Shown piece after piece: positions 16,976-24,601 of a DNA stretch of 43,157 nucleotides (the stretch's first letter is position 1; each line of letters starts with the position of its first letter). The stretch spans positions 1-43,157 of the forward strand of contig NZ_CAITNG010000152.1 of assembly GCF_903893715.1 (NCBI RefSeq). Reading direction: 5' to 3'. This stretch comes from an uncultured Mucilaginibacter sp. (GTDB lineage Bacteria; Bacteroidota; Bacteroidia; Sphingobacteriales; Sphingobacteriaceae). A program made the translations under genes and the position numbers. Below the pieces are notes generated by a model that was not told where the DNA came from, did not search any database, and worked only from the letters and a program-made list of their open reading frames with translations.

Positions 16976-17008
16976 GTTAAAGGATGCAAAAGGTTTACAT
17001 CCTTTAAC
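16976..17008 (-). other. Perfect 11-bp inverted repeat between clpP and clpX
   Basis: GTTAAAGGATG (16976-16986) and CATCCTTTAAC (16998-17008) are exact complements around an 11-base spacer. It begins 28 bases after the clpP stop. No clear T run follows on the minus strand, so it is not a typical terminator. A processing or partial-termination hairpin, or an operator, is possible. Confidence 0.55.
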
Positions 17009-17036
17009 TATTATGTTATAATTTGTTAACTATTAA

Positions 17037-17735
17037 TTACTTCTTTGCGTTGCCGCGTAATATTTCGTCAACCATGCCAAATTCTTTTGCTTCTTCGGCA
17101 ATCATCCAGTAATCACGGTCTGATGCTTCCCAAACTTTTTCGTAGCTGGTTCCGCTGTGGTCGGCTATAATTTCGTACAACTCTTTCTTCAGCTTGGTGA
17201 TTTCGCGGTAAGATATTTCGATATCCGAAGCCTGACCTTGCGCGCCGCCTGACGGCTGATGTATCATAACACGGGCGTGAGGCAAAGCGGCGCGTTTACC
17301 TGCGGTACCTGCACAAAGCAATACGGCACCCATCGAGGCGGCCATACCTGTACAGATGGTGGCTACATCGTTAGTGATGAATTGCATGGTATCATAGATA
17401 CCCAAACCGGCATAAACCGAACCACCCGGAGAGTTGATATAGATTTGTATATCGCGTTTACCATCGGTTGATTGCAGGAACAATAGCTGCGCCTGGATGA
17501 TGTTGGCAATATTCTCATAAATGGCATCGCCTAAAAATATGATACGATCCATCATCAGACGTGAGAAAACGTCCATTTGGGCTACGTTTAGTTGGCGCTC
17601 TTCGATGATGTATGGCGTCATGCCGGTAGGTATACGTGCATTATCGACACGTGAAATAAAACTGTCGACAGCGAGACTGTTTATACGGTGATGCTTTACA
17701 GCATATTTGCGAAATTCATTTTTGTCAATATTCAT
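17037..17735 (-). CDS. clpP: ATP-dependent Clp protease proteolytic subunit ClpP
   Basis: A 232-residue serine protease with the full triad: Ser134 (CTGMAASMGA), His159 (VMIHQPSGG) and Asp208 (SDRDYWM). NSPGGSVYAG and GQASDIEI are the usual substrate-groove and handle regions. It forms tetradecamers with ClpX. The N-terminus is about 30 residues longer than in E. coli, which I believe is common in Bacteroidota and may be removed by self-processing. Upstream, where tig commonly directly precedes clpP, a four-helix-bundle gene and GCATAGTGC repeats intervene. Confidence 0.97.
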   Translation of the reverse strand: MNIDKNEFRKYAVKHHRINSLAVDSFISRVDNARIPTGMTPYIIEERQLNVAQMDVFSRLMMDRIIFLGDAIYENIANIIQAQLLFLQSTDGKRDIQIYINSPGGSVYAGLGIYDTMQFITNDVATICTGMAASMGAVLLCAGTAGKRAALPHARVMIHQPSGGAQGQASDIEISYREITKLKKELYEIIADHSGTSYEKVWEASDRDYWMIAEEAKEFGMVDEILRGNAKK

Positions 17736-17749
17736 GGTCTTTGGGTTTT

Positions 17750-17850
17750 TTGCATAGTGCTAAGCGCATGGCGCAAAGCGTTTTAGTTTGGGGTGAAAAT
17801 TAGTGTTTTTTTGGCATAGTGCAAGGTGCATAGTGCAAAGAGTAAAATTT
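17750..17850 (-). repeat. GCATAGTGC/GCGCATGGCGC repeat tract upstream of clpP
   Basis: The plus strand shows GCATAGTGCTAAGCGCATGG (17751-17770) and then GCATAGTGCAAGGTGCATAG with a further TGCAAAGAG near 17815-17842. The same vocabulary (CTATGCGCTTTGCTCTATGC) appears in inverted orientation at 18313-18342, so the two tracts bracket the four-helix-bundle gene. Confidence 0.65.
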
Positions 17851-17888
17851 TTACAAATACATTATGCGACCGCTCCTTTTATATTTGT

Positions 17889-18239
17889 TCACAAAGTTTT
17901 TGAAAAAGCCATGATCATTCTTGATAAATGATCCAACTCTTCTTTTTTCTTCTCTAACATGGCAGGTGAAATATACTTACGTATTTCAAATACAATAAGC
18001 ATATTAACTACTTCGAAAGTTGACCGGTGTGAAAAATTAAGAAAGTTTTTAAAATCAGAATCAGACCGAGAGCCCGATCCTTCTGCTATATTGTTAGAAA
18101 TACTCAACGTCGCAGACCTGAATTGTTCTGCGAAACGGAATTGTTTATTTGTTTCTAACTGGTCGGCAAGGTCAAAAAGTTCATTTGATACCTCAATGGC
18201 TTTTTGCCATATTTTCAAATCCTCAAAACGAAATTTCAT
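17889..18239 (-). CDS. Four-helix bundle protein (23S rRNA intervening-sequence type)
   Basis: A 116-residue protein matching the four-helix-bundle family first described in 23S rRNA intervening sequences: FEDLKIWQKAIEVSNELFDLA at the start, FRSATLSISNNIAEGSGSRS in the middle and FLNFSHRSTFEVVN after it. The function is unknown; related proteins form pentamers. Here it is free-standing, not inside an rRNA gene, and lies between tig and clpP on the same strand. It is flanked by inverted GCATAGCGC-type repeats and preceded by the tig hairpin, so it looks like an insertion into the ancestral tig-clpP-clpX order. Confidence 0.9.
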   Translation of the reverse strand: MKFRFEDLKIWQKAIEVSNELFDLADQLETNKQFRFAEQFRSATLSISNNIAEGSGSRSDSDFKNFLNFSHRSTFEVVNMLIVFEIRKYISPAMLEKKKEELDHLSRMIMAFSKTL

Positions 18240-18257
18240 GTTTTTTCAGATAAAGAT

Positions 18258-18302
18258 AAAGCGCCTGAAGTACAATGCAAAACATTATACCACAGGCGCT
18301 TT
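18258..18302 (-). terminator. Probable terminator after tig
   Basis: AAAGCGCCTG (18258-18267) and CAGGCGCTTT (18293-18302) form a perfect 10-bp stem with a 25-base loop, starting 26 bases after the tig stop. On the minus strand the stem ends in TTTATCTTTATC, a weak T tract. It lies directly before the start of the four-helix-bundle gene. Confidence 0.6.
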
Positions 18303-18309
18303 CTTAACT

Positions 18310-18345
18310 TTACGCTATGCGCTTTGCTCTATGCGCTTAGCTTTG
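18310..18345 (-). repeat. GCATAGAGC/GCGCATAGCG repeat overlapping the tig stop codon
   Basis: On the minus strand this reads AGCTAAGCGCATAGAGCAAA followed by GCGCATAGCG. The tig stop TAG (18329-18331) is part of a GCATAG unit, so the last Tig residues (KLSA) are encoded by the repeat. Confidence 0.6.
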
Positions 18346-19678
18346 AAAACTCGTCGTGGTTTATTTGTTTTTTATCCAAGGTAACAATGCCTTTTAAAAA
18401 GTCTAAAGTTTTAACTGCTTTAACTTCTTCAAAAATTTTGTTGCCATTTTCTTTGTTTTGCAGGTATTGTACGGTGTATTGCGCCAATTGCTCTTCGGCT
18501 AACGGCTGCGGGCTGTACATCCTGAACTGGGCATCTAAACGTTGCTTTGCTAATTCAAACACATCTTCGTATTTTATTTCGATGCTGTTTTCCTTAATGA
18601 TTTTGTTTTCAATCAGTGTCCACTTCAGGTTTTTTGCAAAACTGTCGTAATCCTTGTCCAATTCTTCGTCGGTCAGTTTTTCGTTGGTGGCTTTTAACCA
18701 GCGTTTTAAAAACTCATCGGGTAAATCGAATTGAATTTTGTTTAAAGCGTAGTTGTATAAGTCGTTTTGCAATCTGCGTTCAGCATCCTGGGCGCTCATC
18801 GCTTCAACTTCTTCGGTTATTTTAGCTTTAAACTCTTCTTCGGTGGTAACCACACCTGCTCCAAATAACTTGTCAAAGAACTCCTGGTTCAAATCGCTTT
18901 CTTCCAGTCGGTTTACATTTTTCACTGTTAACTGAAATTTTGATTTCAGGTCGGCAGCTTCATCTTCTTCGATATTTAAAAGGCCGGCAACTTTGGCGGC
19001 GTCATTATCAAATGCTTTTTGGATATCGAATGTTAACACATCTTCTTTTTTCAGGCCAATCAACGATTTTTTTATTTTCTCGTCTTTTATCTGGTCCAAA
19101 CGTACCGATGTGGTATTGCTTATCCCACCTTCAAAAACAGAACCATCCGGCGAAAGTTGTTTCAATTCGCTGTAAAGCACATCATCGTCTGCCGATACGT
19201 CAGGATTTGTCATTTTGCCATAGCTGCGGCGTATGTTTTTGATACGGGCGGCAAGTGTTTCATCGTCAACCTTGATCTCGTATTGGGTCAGTTTATCGGC
19301 CGATGAAAAGTTTACTTCAAACTCGGGGGCCAAACCCACTTCGTAGTTAAACTCAAAGTTTTCAGCAAAATCCCAATTCAAGTTGGTGTTATCATCAATT
19401 TTAGGCAATGGCTGCCCTAAAACCTCTATTTTATTTTCGGTGATGTAATTGTTAAGTGAGTCGCTCAGCAGGTTGTTTATGGTATCTGCCAAAATGCTTT
19501 TGCCGTACATTTTTTTGATGTGGGCAGGAGGGACCATACCCGGGCGGAAGCCGGCTATTTTTGCTTTTTTAGCATTTTCTTTAATGGCTTTGTCAACCTT
19601 GGGTTGGTAATCTTCGGGTTGGATCTTTATGGTAACGATGGAGTTTAAACTGTCGATTTTTTCCTGTGTGATATTCAT
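18329..19678 (-). CDS. tig: Trigger factor
   Basis: A 449-residue ribosome-associated chaperone. The N-terminal ribosome-binding signature GFRPGMVP is at 43-50, followed by the divergent middle domain (about 145-250) and a helical C-terminal substrate-binding region rich in acidic and Lys residues. Trigger factor binds ribosomal protein L23 and shelters nascent chains. Length is normal for Bacteroidota, whose middle domain is poorly conserved with FKBP. The terminal residues SKLSA are encoded within an intergenic repeat. It has its own promoter at 19708-19715. Confidence 0.95.
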   Translation of the reverse strand: MNITQEKIDSLNSIVTIKIQPEDYQPKVDKAIKENAKKAKIAGFRPGMVPPAHIKKMYGKSILADTINNLLSDSLNNYITENKIEVLGQPLPKIDDNTNLNWDFAENFEFNYEVGLAPEFEVNFSSADKLTQYEIKVDDETLAARIKNIRRSYGKMTNPDVSADDDVLYSELKQLSPDGSVFEGGISNTTSVRLDQIKDEKIKKSLIGLKKEDVLTFDIQKAFDNDAAKVAGLLNIEEDEAADLKSKFQLTVKNVNRLEESDLNQEFFDKLFGAGVVTTEEEFKAKITEEVEAMSAQDAERRLQNDLYNYALNKIQFDLPDEFLKRWLKATNEKLTDEELDKDYDSFAKNLKWTLIENKIIKENSIEIKYEDVFELAKQRLDAQFRMYSPQPLAEEQLAQYTVQYLQNKENGNKIFEEVKAVKTLDFLKGIVTLDKKQINHDEFSKLSA

Positions 19679-19707
19679 TCCGTTGTACTATTTGAATTTA
19701 GAGGGTG

Positions 19708-19715
19708 CAAAGGTA
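19708..19715 (-). promoter_or_regulatory. tig: Promoter -7 element of tig
   Basis: On the minus strand TACCTTTG matches TAnnTTTG exactly, followed by CACCC, 29 bases before the tig ATG. A TTG lies 23 bases upstream, slightly farther than the usual -33 spacing. Confidence 0.6.
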
Positions 19716-19858
19716 GGAAATTTCTTATAAAAACCAGTCAACCGTATGAGCCGAATTATAAAAAGCTCTATTATTCCCCGCAACATTAAACCAAATTGTG
19801 CGTAAACAGTCAGATAATAGATAATTAGTTTGTTACAATACGATTACAAATACTTTTA

Positions 19859-19866
19859 TAGTTTTG
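19859..19866 (+). promoter_or_regulatory. Promoter -7 element of the Omp85-type gene
   Basis: TAGTTTTG matches TAnnTTTG exactly, 61 bases before the ATG at 19928. No well-spaced TTG is seen. Confidence 0.5.
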
Positions 19867-19927
19867 CGATCGTTTTCCTCACAAATTAATTAAGCTCCCT
19901 TAAAAATTTATATTTGATTAGACATTT

Positions 19928-21226
19928 ATGCGCGTTGGATTTTTACTGATTTTCTTCTTCCTTTTAATTGGTCGCGCATCCGCACAGGAATCGTTTTCTG
20001 CTACTTCCGGGCATACTGCTTCAACTTCTGGTGGCTCCGTTGATTTCCTTTTGGATTCTACCCGTCAACGTGACATTATCGATATTTTTCATGGTTTATT
20101 TGACAAAGTAAAAAACCCCGACGAACGAAAATTGCCAAAAAGGGTGAATATTGCATTGATACCTACGTTAGGTTATACCTTATCGACAGGTTTTGTGTTT
20201 GGGTTTAGCGGCGTGGCGACGTTTAATACACAAAAAGACAATAGCTCAAACATTTCGACAATCAACATGCAGGCGCTGCATGATGCACATAGCCAGAACA
20301 TTTTTTTTATGCAATCGAATCTATGGGCCGATCACGACAATTATAAATTTGTTTCGGATTACCGCATAGAAAAATACCCTGATATTACCTACGGTTTGGG
20401 CGATACCACCACGAGCCAAAGGCCCGATCCAATTACCTATAACTATTTGAGGTTATACCAAACCTTGCTGCGAAAGGTTGTTTCGAATTTTTATGTGGGC
20501 ATTGGTTATGATCTGGATATACATTACAACATTGTAGAAGATATTGTTCAGGCCAAAAGAAAAAATAAAACGCCAATATTGACGGAGTATGAAATATATG
20601 CCGGCGTTAAAACAACCTCATCGCCAAATACCACCTCATCGGGCTATACCTTTAATTTTTTATACGATAGTCGCACAAACCCCGAAAATTCGTTGGGAGG
20701 TGCTTTTGTGGATGTAATTTTCCGAAATAATTATATGTTTTTGGGTAGTAACTCCGATTACTCGACAGTGACACTCGATGCGCGCAAATATTTCAAGCTG
20801 ACTAAGCATAAAAATGATGTGATAGCCCTGTGGACTTACGATTGGTTGACTCTGGATGGTAAACCCCCATATCTCGACTTGCCAAGTACCGGTGCCGATA
20901 TGTACAACAACACCGGCCGGGGCTACCCGATAAACCGGTTCAGGGGTAAACACATGCTGTACCTGGAGGCCGAATACCGCTTTGGGATAACACGAAACGG
21001 TTTGTTGGGCGGGGTAATATTTGGCAACGCCGCAAATTATTCTACCAATATTATCCCCCCGGCCCCCGGTGCGCCATCCGATAATTTGAACAATATTATC
21101 CCTGCCGGCGGCCTGGGTGCCCGTGTAAAAATCAATAAACATTCCAATACCAATCTTTGCGTTGACTATGGTTTCGGCATACAAAATTCGCGCGGCTTTT
21201 TCGTAAATTTGGGCGAAGTATTCTAA
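19928..21226 (+). CDS. BamA/TamA (Omp85) family outer-membrane barrel protein
   Basis: A 432-residue exported protein with a signal peptide (MRVGFLLIFFFLLIGRASA, cleaved before Gln20). Its C-terminal barrel has RGYPINRFRGKHMLYLEAEYRF, the LRGY-like turn followed by an aromatic strand typical of Omp85 surface-antigen domains, and it ends in Phe. No POTRA repeats are evident between the signal peptide and the barrel, so this is a small Omp85-related porin-like protein rather than BamA itself. It is expected in the outer membrane. The substrate is unknown. The next gene follows after 15 bases. Confidence 0.82.
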   Translation: MRVGFLLIFFFLLIGRASAQESFSATSGHTASTSGGSVDFLLDSTRQRDIIDIFHGLFDKVKNPDERKLPKRVNIALIPTLGYTLSTGFVFGFSGVATFNTQKDNSSNISTINMQALHDAHSQNIFFMQSNLWADHDNYKFVSDYRIEKYPDITYGLGDTTTSQRPDPITYNYLRLYQTLLRKVVSNFYVGIGYDLDIHYNIVEDIVQAKRKNKTPILTEYEIYAGVKTTSSPNTTSSGYTFNFLYDSRTNPENSLGGAFVDVIFRNNYMFLGSNSDYSTVTLDARKYFKLTKHKNDVIALWTYDWLTLDGKPPYLDLPSTGADMYNNTGRGYPINRFRGKHMLYLEAEYRFGITRNGLLGGVIFGNAANYSTNIIPPAPGAPSDNLNNIIPAGGLGARVKINKHSNTNLCVDYGFGIQNSRGFFVNLGEVF

Positions 21227-21241
21227 ACGCCAAAACGCTCA

Positions 21242-21451
21242 ATGAGCCATTATCCCAAACATGAAATTATAGCCTGCGACCGCTGCGGAACTACATTTGA
21301 ATGTAAGGCCAACTCCTTCACCAAATGCCAGTGTACCACTGTACAACTCAATTTAAACGAAACGCAATACATTAGCGAACTATTTGATGGCTGCCTTTGC
21401 GCCAAATGCCTGGCCGAACTGAAGCAGGAGTATATTGCCCGTTATGTGTAA
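21242..21451 (+). CDS. Cysteine-rich CWC family protein
   Basis: A 69-residue protein with eight cysteines: CDRCGTTFEC, CQC and CLCAKC. The pattern fits the small cysteine-rich CWC family, probably zinc-binding, function unknown. It starts 15 bases after the barrel protein gene and is likely in the same transcript. Real coding is supported by the clean spacing and the conserved Cys pairs. Confidence 0.8.
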   Translation: MSHYPKHEIIACDRCGTTFECKANSFTKCQCTTVQLNLNETQYISELFDGCLCAKCLAELKQEYIARYV

Positions 21452-21529
21452 AAATTCTTGTTTTTAGACAGGCCCTAACGGATATTTTACATCTTTGTGC
21501 CGCCGGCAATTTTCTGGTCGGCTGTATAA

Positions 21530-22753
21530 ATGACTAAAGCCGAATATTTTTTTCGCATACTGATATTAGGGTTATTGACTGCCTTGGGCCCATTTTCCAT
21601 CGATATGTACCTTCCGGGATTTCCGGCGATAGCTAAAGACCTGCATACTACGGTAAACGAAGTATCGTTATCGCTCACCAGTTATTTTATAGGTTTGGCA
21701 GCAGGGCAGCTGTTGTATGGGCCGCTATTAGACAGGTTCGGTAGGAAAAAGCCTTTGTATGTGGGGCTGGTAATTTATATTGTGGCATCGCTTGGGTGTT
21801 TATTTGTGGTTTCGCTCAATCAATTGGTGGCGTTAAGGCTGTTGCAGGCATTGGGCAGTTGCGCCGCTGCGGTAACCTCAGTAGCCATGGTTCGCGATTT
21901 GTTCCCGATATCCGAGAATGCCAAAGTATTTTCGTTATTGATGTTGGTGGTGGGCTTGTCGCCTTTGCTTGCACCGACAGTGGGCGGCTATGTTACTACT
22001 TTTTTTGGCTGGCACGCGGTTTTTATTGTACTTGGTGGCATTGCCATATTGCTACTTTTTGCGGTGATATATGGCTTGCCCAGCGCTTACAAGCCAGACC
22101 ACGAACTATCGTTAAAGCCGCATACCATAATGGCCAATTTTATTAAGGTATTGGCCGTGCCGCAGTTTTATACCTATGCACTTACAGGTGCCCTGGCATT
22201 TGCCGGGCTGTTTGCGTATGTGGCCGCATCGCCCATGGTATTCATGAAGATTTTTGATTTGAACAAGCAGCAATTCAGCTTGCTGTTTGCGTTGCTGGCA
22301 GGTGCGTTTGTGGTTTCAAGTCAGTTTAATACACTGGCTTTGCGTAAATACAGCAGCGCACAACTCATTGTTGCCGCCTTATCGGTACAGGTAATTTCGG
22401 GTATCGTGTTTGTGTTGTTGGCGGTAAGTGGTTTTTTGAACCTGACTACGGTGGTAGCCTTTGTGTTTTTGTTTTTATGCTGTTTGGGCTTTATCAGTTC
22501 GAATGCATCAGCACTAAGCATAGCACCCTTTGCCAAAAACGCCGGTAGTGCTTCGGCACTGATGGGGGCCATCCAGTTGGGTATCGGCTCGTTGGCTACG
22601 ATGGTGCAGGGTATATCCAAAAGCTATTCCTTAGTCCCGCTGGCTGCGGTGATGACCATATCATCCATACTTGGCCTGTTTATTTTATTGATTGGCAGGC
22701 GTAACATTAAAAATAATGTGGAAGCCGGCAAAGGTAATGTGCCTGTACATTAA
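21530..22753 (+). CDS. Bcr/CflA-family multidrug efflux transporter (MFS)
   Basis: A 407-residue major facilitator protein with about twelve membrane segments. The N-terminal FSIDMYLPGFPAIA and the loop 2-3 motif GPLLDRFGRKKPL (64-76) are typical of the drug:H+ antiporter-1 Bcr/CflA group; LSPLLAPTVGGYV is motif C, the antiporter signature. It probably exports drugs or small metabolites (Bcr exports bicyclomycin and cysteine in E. coli) across the inner membrane. No local regulator is visible, and the substrate cannot be read from sequence. Confidence 0.92.
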   Translation: MTKAEYFFRILILGLLTALGPFSIDMYLPGFPAIAKDLHTTVNEVSLSLTSYFIGLAAGQLLYGPLLDRFGRKKPLYVGLVIYIVASLGCLFVVSLNQLVALRLLQALGSCAAAVTSVAMVRDLFPISENAKVFSLLMLVVGLSPLLAPTVGGYVTTFFGWHAVFIVLGGIAILLLFAVIYGLPSAYKPDHELSLKPHTIMANFIKVLAVPQFYTYALTGALAFAGLFAYVAASPMVFMKIFDLNKQQFSLLFALLAGAFVVSSQFNTLALRKYSSAQLIVAALSVQVISGIVFVLLAVSGFLNLTTVVAFVFLFLCCLGFISSNASALSIAPFAKNAGSASALMGAIQLGIGSLATMVQGISKSYSLVPLAAVMTISSILGLFILLIGRRNIKNNVEAGKGNVPVH

Positions 22754-22835
22754 GTCGCGACAAGGATATTTTGAAGCCATAAATTTGCGAATTGGGGGTT
22801 TAATAATTAGCTTGCAGCACCAATTTTATAACCCG

Positions 22836-23750
22836 ATGAAAAACTATATTATCGCATTTGCATTTATGTCGACCGCTATATTTAGCGCTACTGCGCAAAC
22901 TGTTATCCCGCTTTACAGCGGAAAAATACCCAACTCGATTGACGTGCCCGACCCGGAGGTAAAAACGGTTGATAAAGGGGGCAATGTGCGCAATGCTAAA
23001 ACATCGGTACCTACACTTGAGGTGCGGTTGCCCGCAAAAGAGATTGCCAATGGAACAGCGGTTATTATATGCCCCGGAGGGGGATACACCTATACATCGT
23101 ACACCCATGAAGGTACCGAAATTGCAGCAGCGTTTAACAAAATGGGCGTTGCGGCTTTTATATTGAAATACCGGATACCTAGCGACGCCTATATGGTAAA
23201 CAAAACAATTGGCCCTTTACAAGATGCGCAAACCGCCATCAAAATAGTACGGATGCGCGCAGCGGAATGGGGGGTTGATACGGCTAAAGTTGGGATAATA
23301 GGCTTTTCGGCTGGCGGGCATTTGGCATCAACTGCGGGGACACATTTTAACAAGCCCGTTATCGAAAACAAAGAAAACACCAACCTGCGGCCCAGTTTTA
23401 TGATATTGGGCTATCCGGTAATGGATTTGAGCGATAGCCTGATGCACAAAGGCTCGAGGGATAATTTACTTGGGCCAAACCCTTCGCCCGAATTGCAGCG
23501 GGAGTACTCGGCCAATTTGCAGGTTACCAAACAAACGCCCCCAACATTTATAGTGCATGCCGAAGATGACCGTACGGTTAAAGTGCAAAACAGTATTGTG
23601 TTTTACCAGGCCCTGTTAAAGAACGGCATACCTGCCGAAATGCATATTTACCCCAAAGGCGGGCATGGCTTTGGCATTAACGATACCAATACCGGCCATT
23701 GGATTGACCGTGCGCAGGATTGGATGAAAGCGAATGGGTGGATTAAATAG
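22836..23750 (+). CDS. Secreted alpha/beta hydrolase (acetylxylan-esterase-like)
   Basis: A 304-residue protein with a signal peptide (MKNYIIAFAFMSTAIFSATAQ). It has an oxyanion segment (CPGGGYTY), nucleophile Ser158 in GFSAGG, acid Asp245 in HAEDDRTV and His277 in GGHGFG. This is the BD-FAE/acetyl-esterase type of carbohydrate esterase common in polysaccharide-degrading Bacteroidota; the natural ester is unknown. ATG 22836 is chosen because it opens a signal peptide; the frame upstream overlaps the efflux gene without any. No glycan-utilisation genes adjoin it. Confidence 0.88.
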   Translation: MKNYIIAFAFMSTAIFSATAQTVIPLYSGKIPNSIDVPDPEVKTVDKGGNVRNAKTSVPTLEVRLPAKEIANGTAVIICPGGGYTYTSYTHEGTEIAAAFNKMGVAAFILKYRIPSDAYMVNKTIGPLQDAQTAIKIVRMRAAEWGVDTAKVGIIGFSAGGHLASTAGTHFNKPVIENKENTNLRPSFMILGYPVMDLSDSLMHKGSRDNLLGPNPSPELQREYSANLQVTKQTPPTFIVHAEDDRTVKVQNSIVFYQALLKNGIPAEMHIYPKGGHGFGINDTNTGHWIDRAQDWMKANGWIK

Positions 23751-23782
23751 CCCCTTCGGCCAACTAAAGGAGGAGAAGAGAA

Positions 23783-23852
23783 TTTAATATCGAACACCCA
23801 ATAATGAATGCTGAATTTTGAAATACTTCGGCGTTCGATATTCGATATTTAA
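23783..23852 (+). repeat. TATCGAACACC...GTTCGATATTCGATATT inverted repeat
   Basis: AATATCGAAC (23786-23795) pairs with GTTCGATATT (23833-23842) around CACCCAATAATGAATGCTG and a TTCGGC turn. The unit looks like a dispersed intergenic element. It lies between two convergent genes and could act as a weak bidirectional terminator. Confidence 0.55.
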
Positions 23853-23853
23853 T

Positions 23854-24402
23854 TTAAATATGAACAAGGATACTGTAAAAGGCGTCGTACAGCTTTTTTA
23901 AGGTTGGCGGGTCGGTAATGGCTTCGTCTATAAACAACTCGAGGCAGGGCATTTTGAGCTCGACGTGAATAATATGGCGTTTTACCACACCAAAATGAAA
24001 GTTCGTCAACTTTTCGAATACGGCCCGGGCCTTGGGATTGCTAAAAAGGTATTTCATCTTAGCCGCGTCGTTGGTTTTAATGATGAGGTGCTTGTCGAGC
24101 TCCGGATAGCCGATAACAACATCTTCCATACCAAAAAACTTGCCTACTTCATCAATAAAATGCTCCTCGTGCATGGCAAACTTAAAATCTGTTTCGGGCA
24201 GTTGCGCTGCAAATACGGTTGATGAATAGCCGCTCTCAAAACCACCCCCAATATCAATTTCTATATCAAGATTGACTTTATGGTGGTTTTTGTCGATAAC
24301 AATATCGTATTCAAATTGGTTTTCTTCTTTGCTAAGGTCGAGGCCAATCTCTTTCCAAACTTTCTCATCGGCATGGCCGGTTATAACGTGTTGTGTTTTC
24401 AT
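23854..24402 (-). CDS. Conserved-looking hypothetical protein
   Basis: A 182-residue soluble acidic protein that I do not recognise. No signal peptide or membrane segment is seen. The first third (EYDIVIDKNHHKVNLDIEID) suggests beta strands; the second half has alternating strands and helices (KHLIIKTNDAAKMKYLF, PKARAVFEKLTNFHFGVVKRH, HVELKMPCLELFIDEAI). That pattern resembles cytoplasmic domains sensing or scoring protein or lipid states, but no function can be assigned. It is a single gene preceded by 199 bases containing the uxaA terminator. Confidence 0.7.
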   Translation of the reverse strand: MKTQHVITGHADEKVWKEIGLDLSKEENQFEYDIVIDKNHHKVNLDIEIDIGGGFESGYSSTVFAAQLPETDFKFAMHEEHFIDEVGKFFGMEDVVIGYPELDKHLIIKTNDAAKMKYLFSNPKARAVFEKLTNFHFGVVKRHIIHVELKMPCLELFIDEAITDPPTLKKLYDAFYSILVHI

Positions 24403-24542
24403 ATTGGCTGATACTAAGATTGAAACGAAAGAACAAGTTTAATGTTTTTTAGTTATATAGTCATCCGCTGTCATATCTATAGCCAGGCATTTCAGAGGTA
24501 AATATTTTTTTTTGTGTCGGATTTTAAATGTTTATAACTAAC

Positions 24543-24573
24543 AAAAGAGGCCGTTCCAAACGGAACAGCCCCT
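24543..24573 (-). terminator. Intrinsic terminator after uxaA
   Basis: On the minus strand GGGGCTGTTCCG-ttt-GGAACGGCCTC is followed by TTTTGT, 28 bases past the uxaA stop. The plus strand also shows A-rich flanks, so it may work in both directions. Confidence 0.88.
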
Positions 24574-24601
24574 AAAAAAAATGGTTTAGGATTGAAACCC
24601 T

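Noticed and set aside
17889..18239. Intervening sequence within a 23S rRNA gene
   Set aside because: The protein family fits, but no rRNA sequence flanks it; the neighbours are tig and clpP.
22692..22835. Upstream extension of the alpha/beta hydrolase
   Set aside because: It overlaps the efflux gene and would bury the clear signal peptide starting at 22836.
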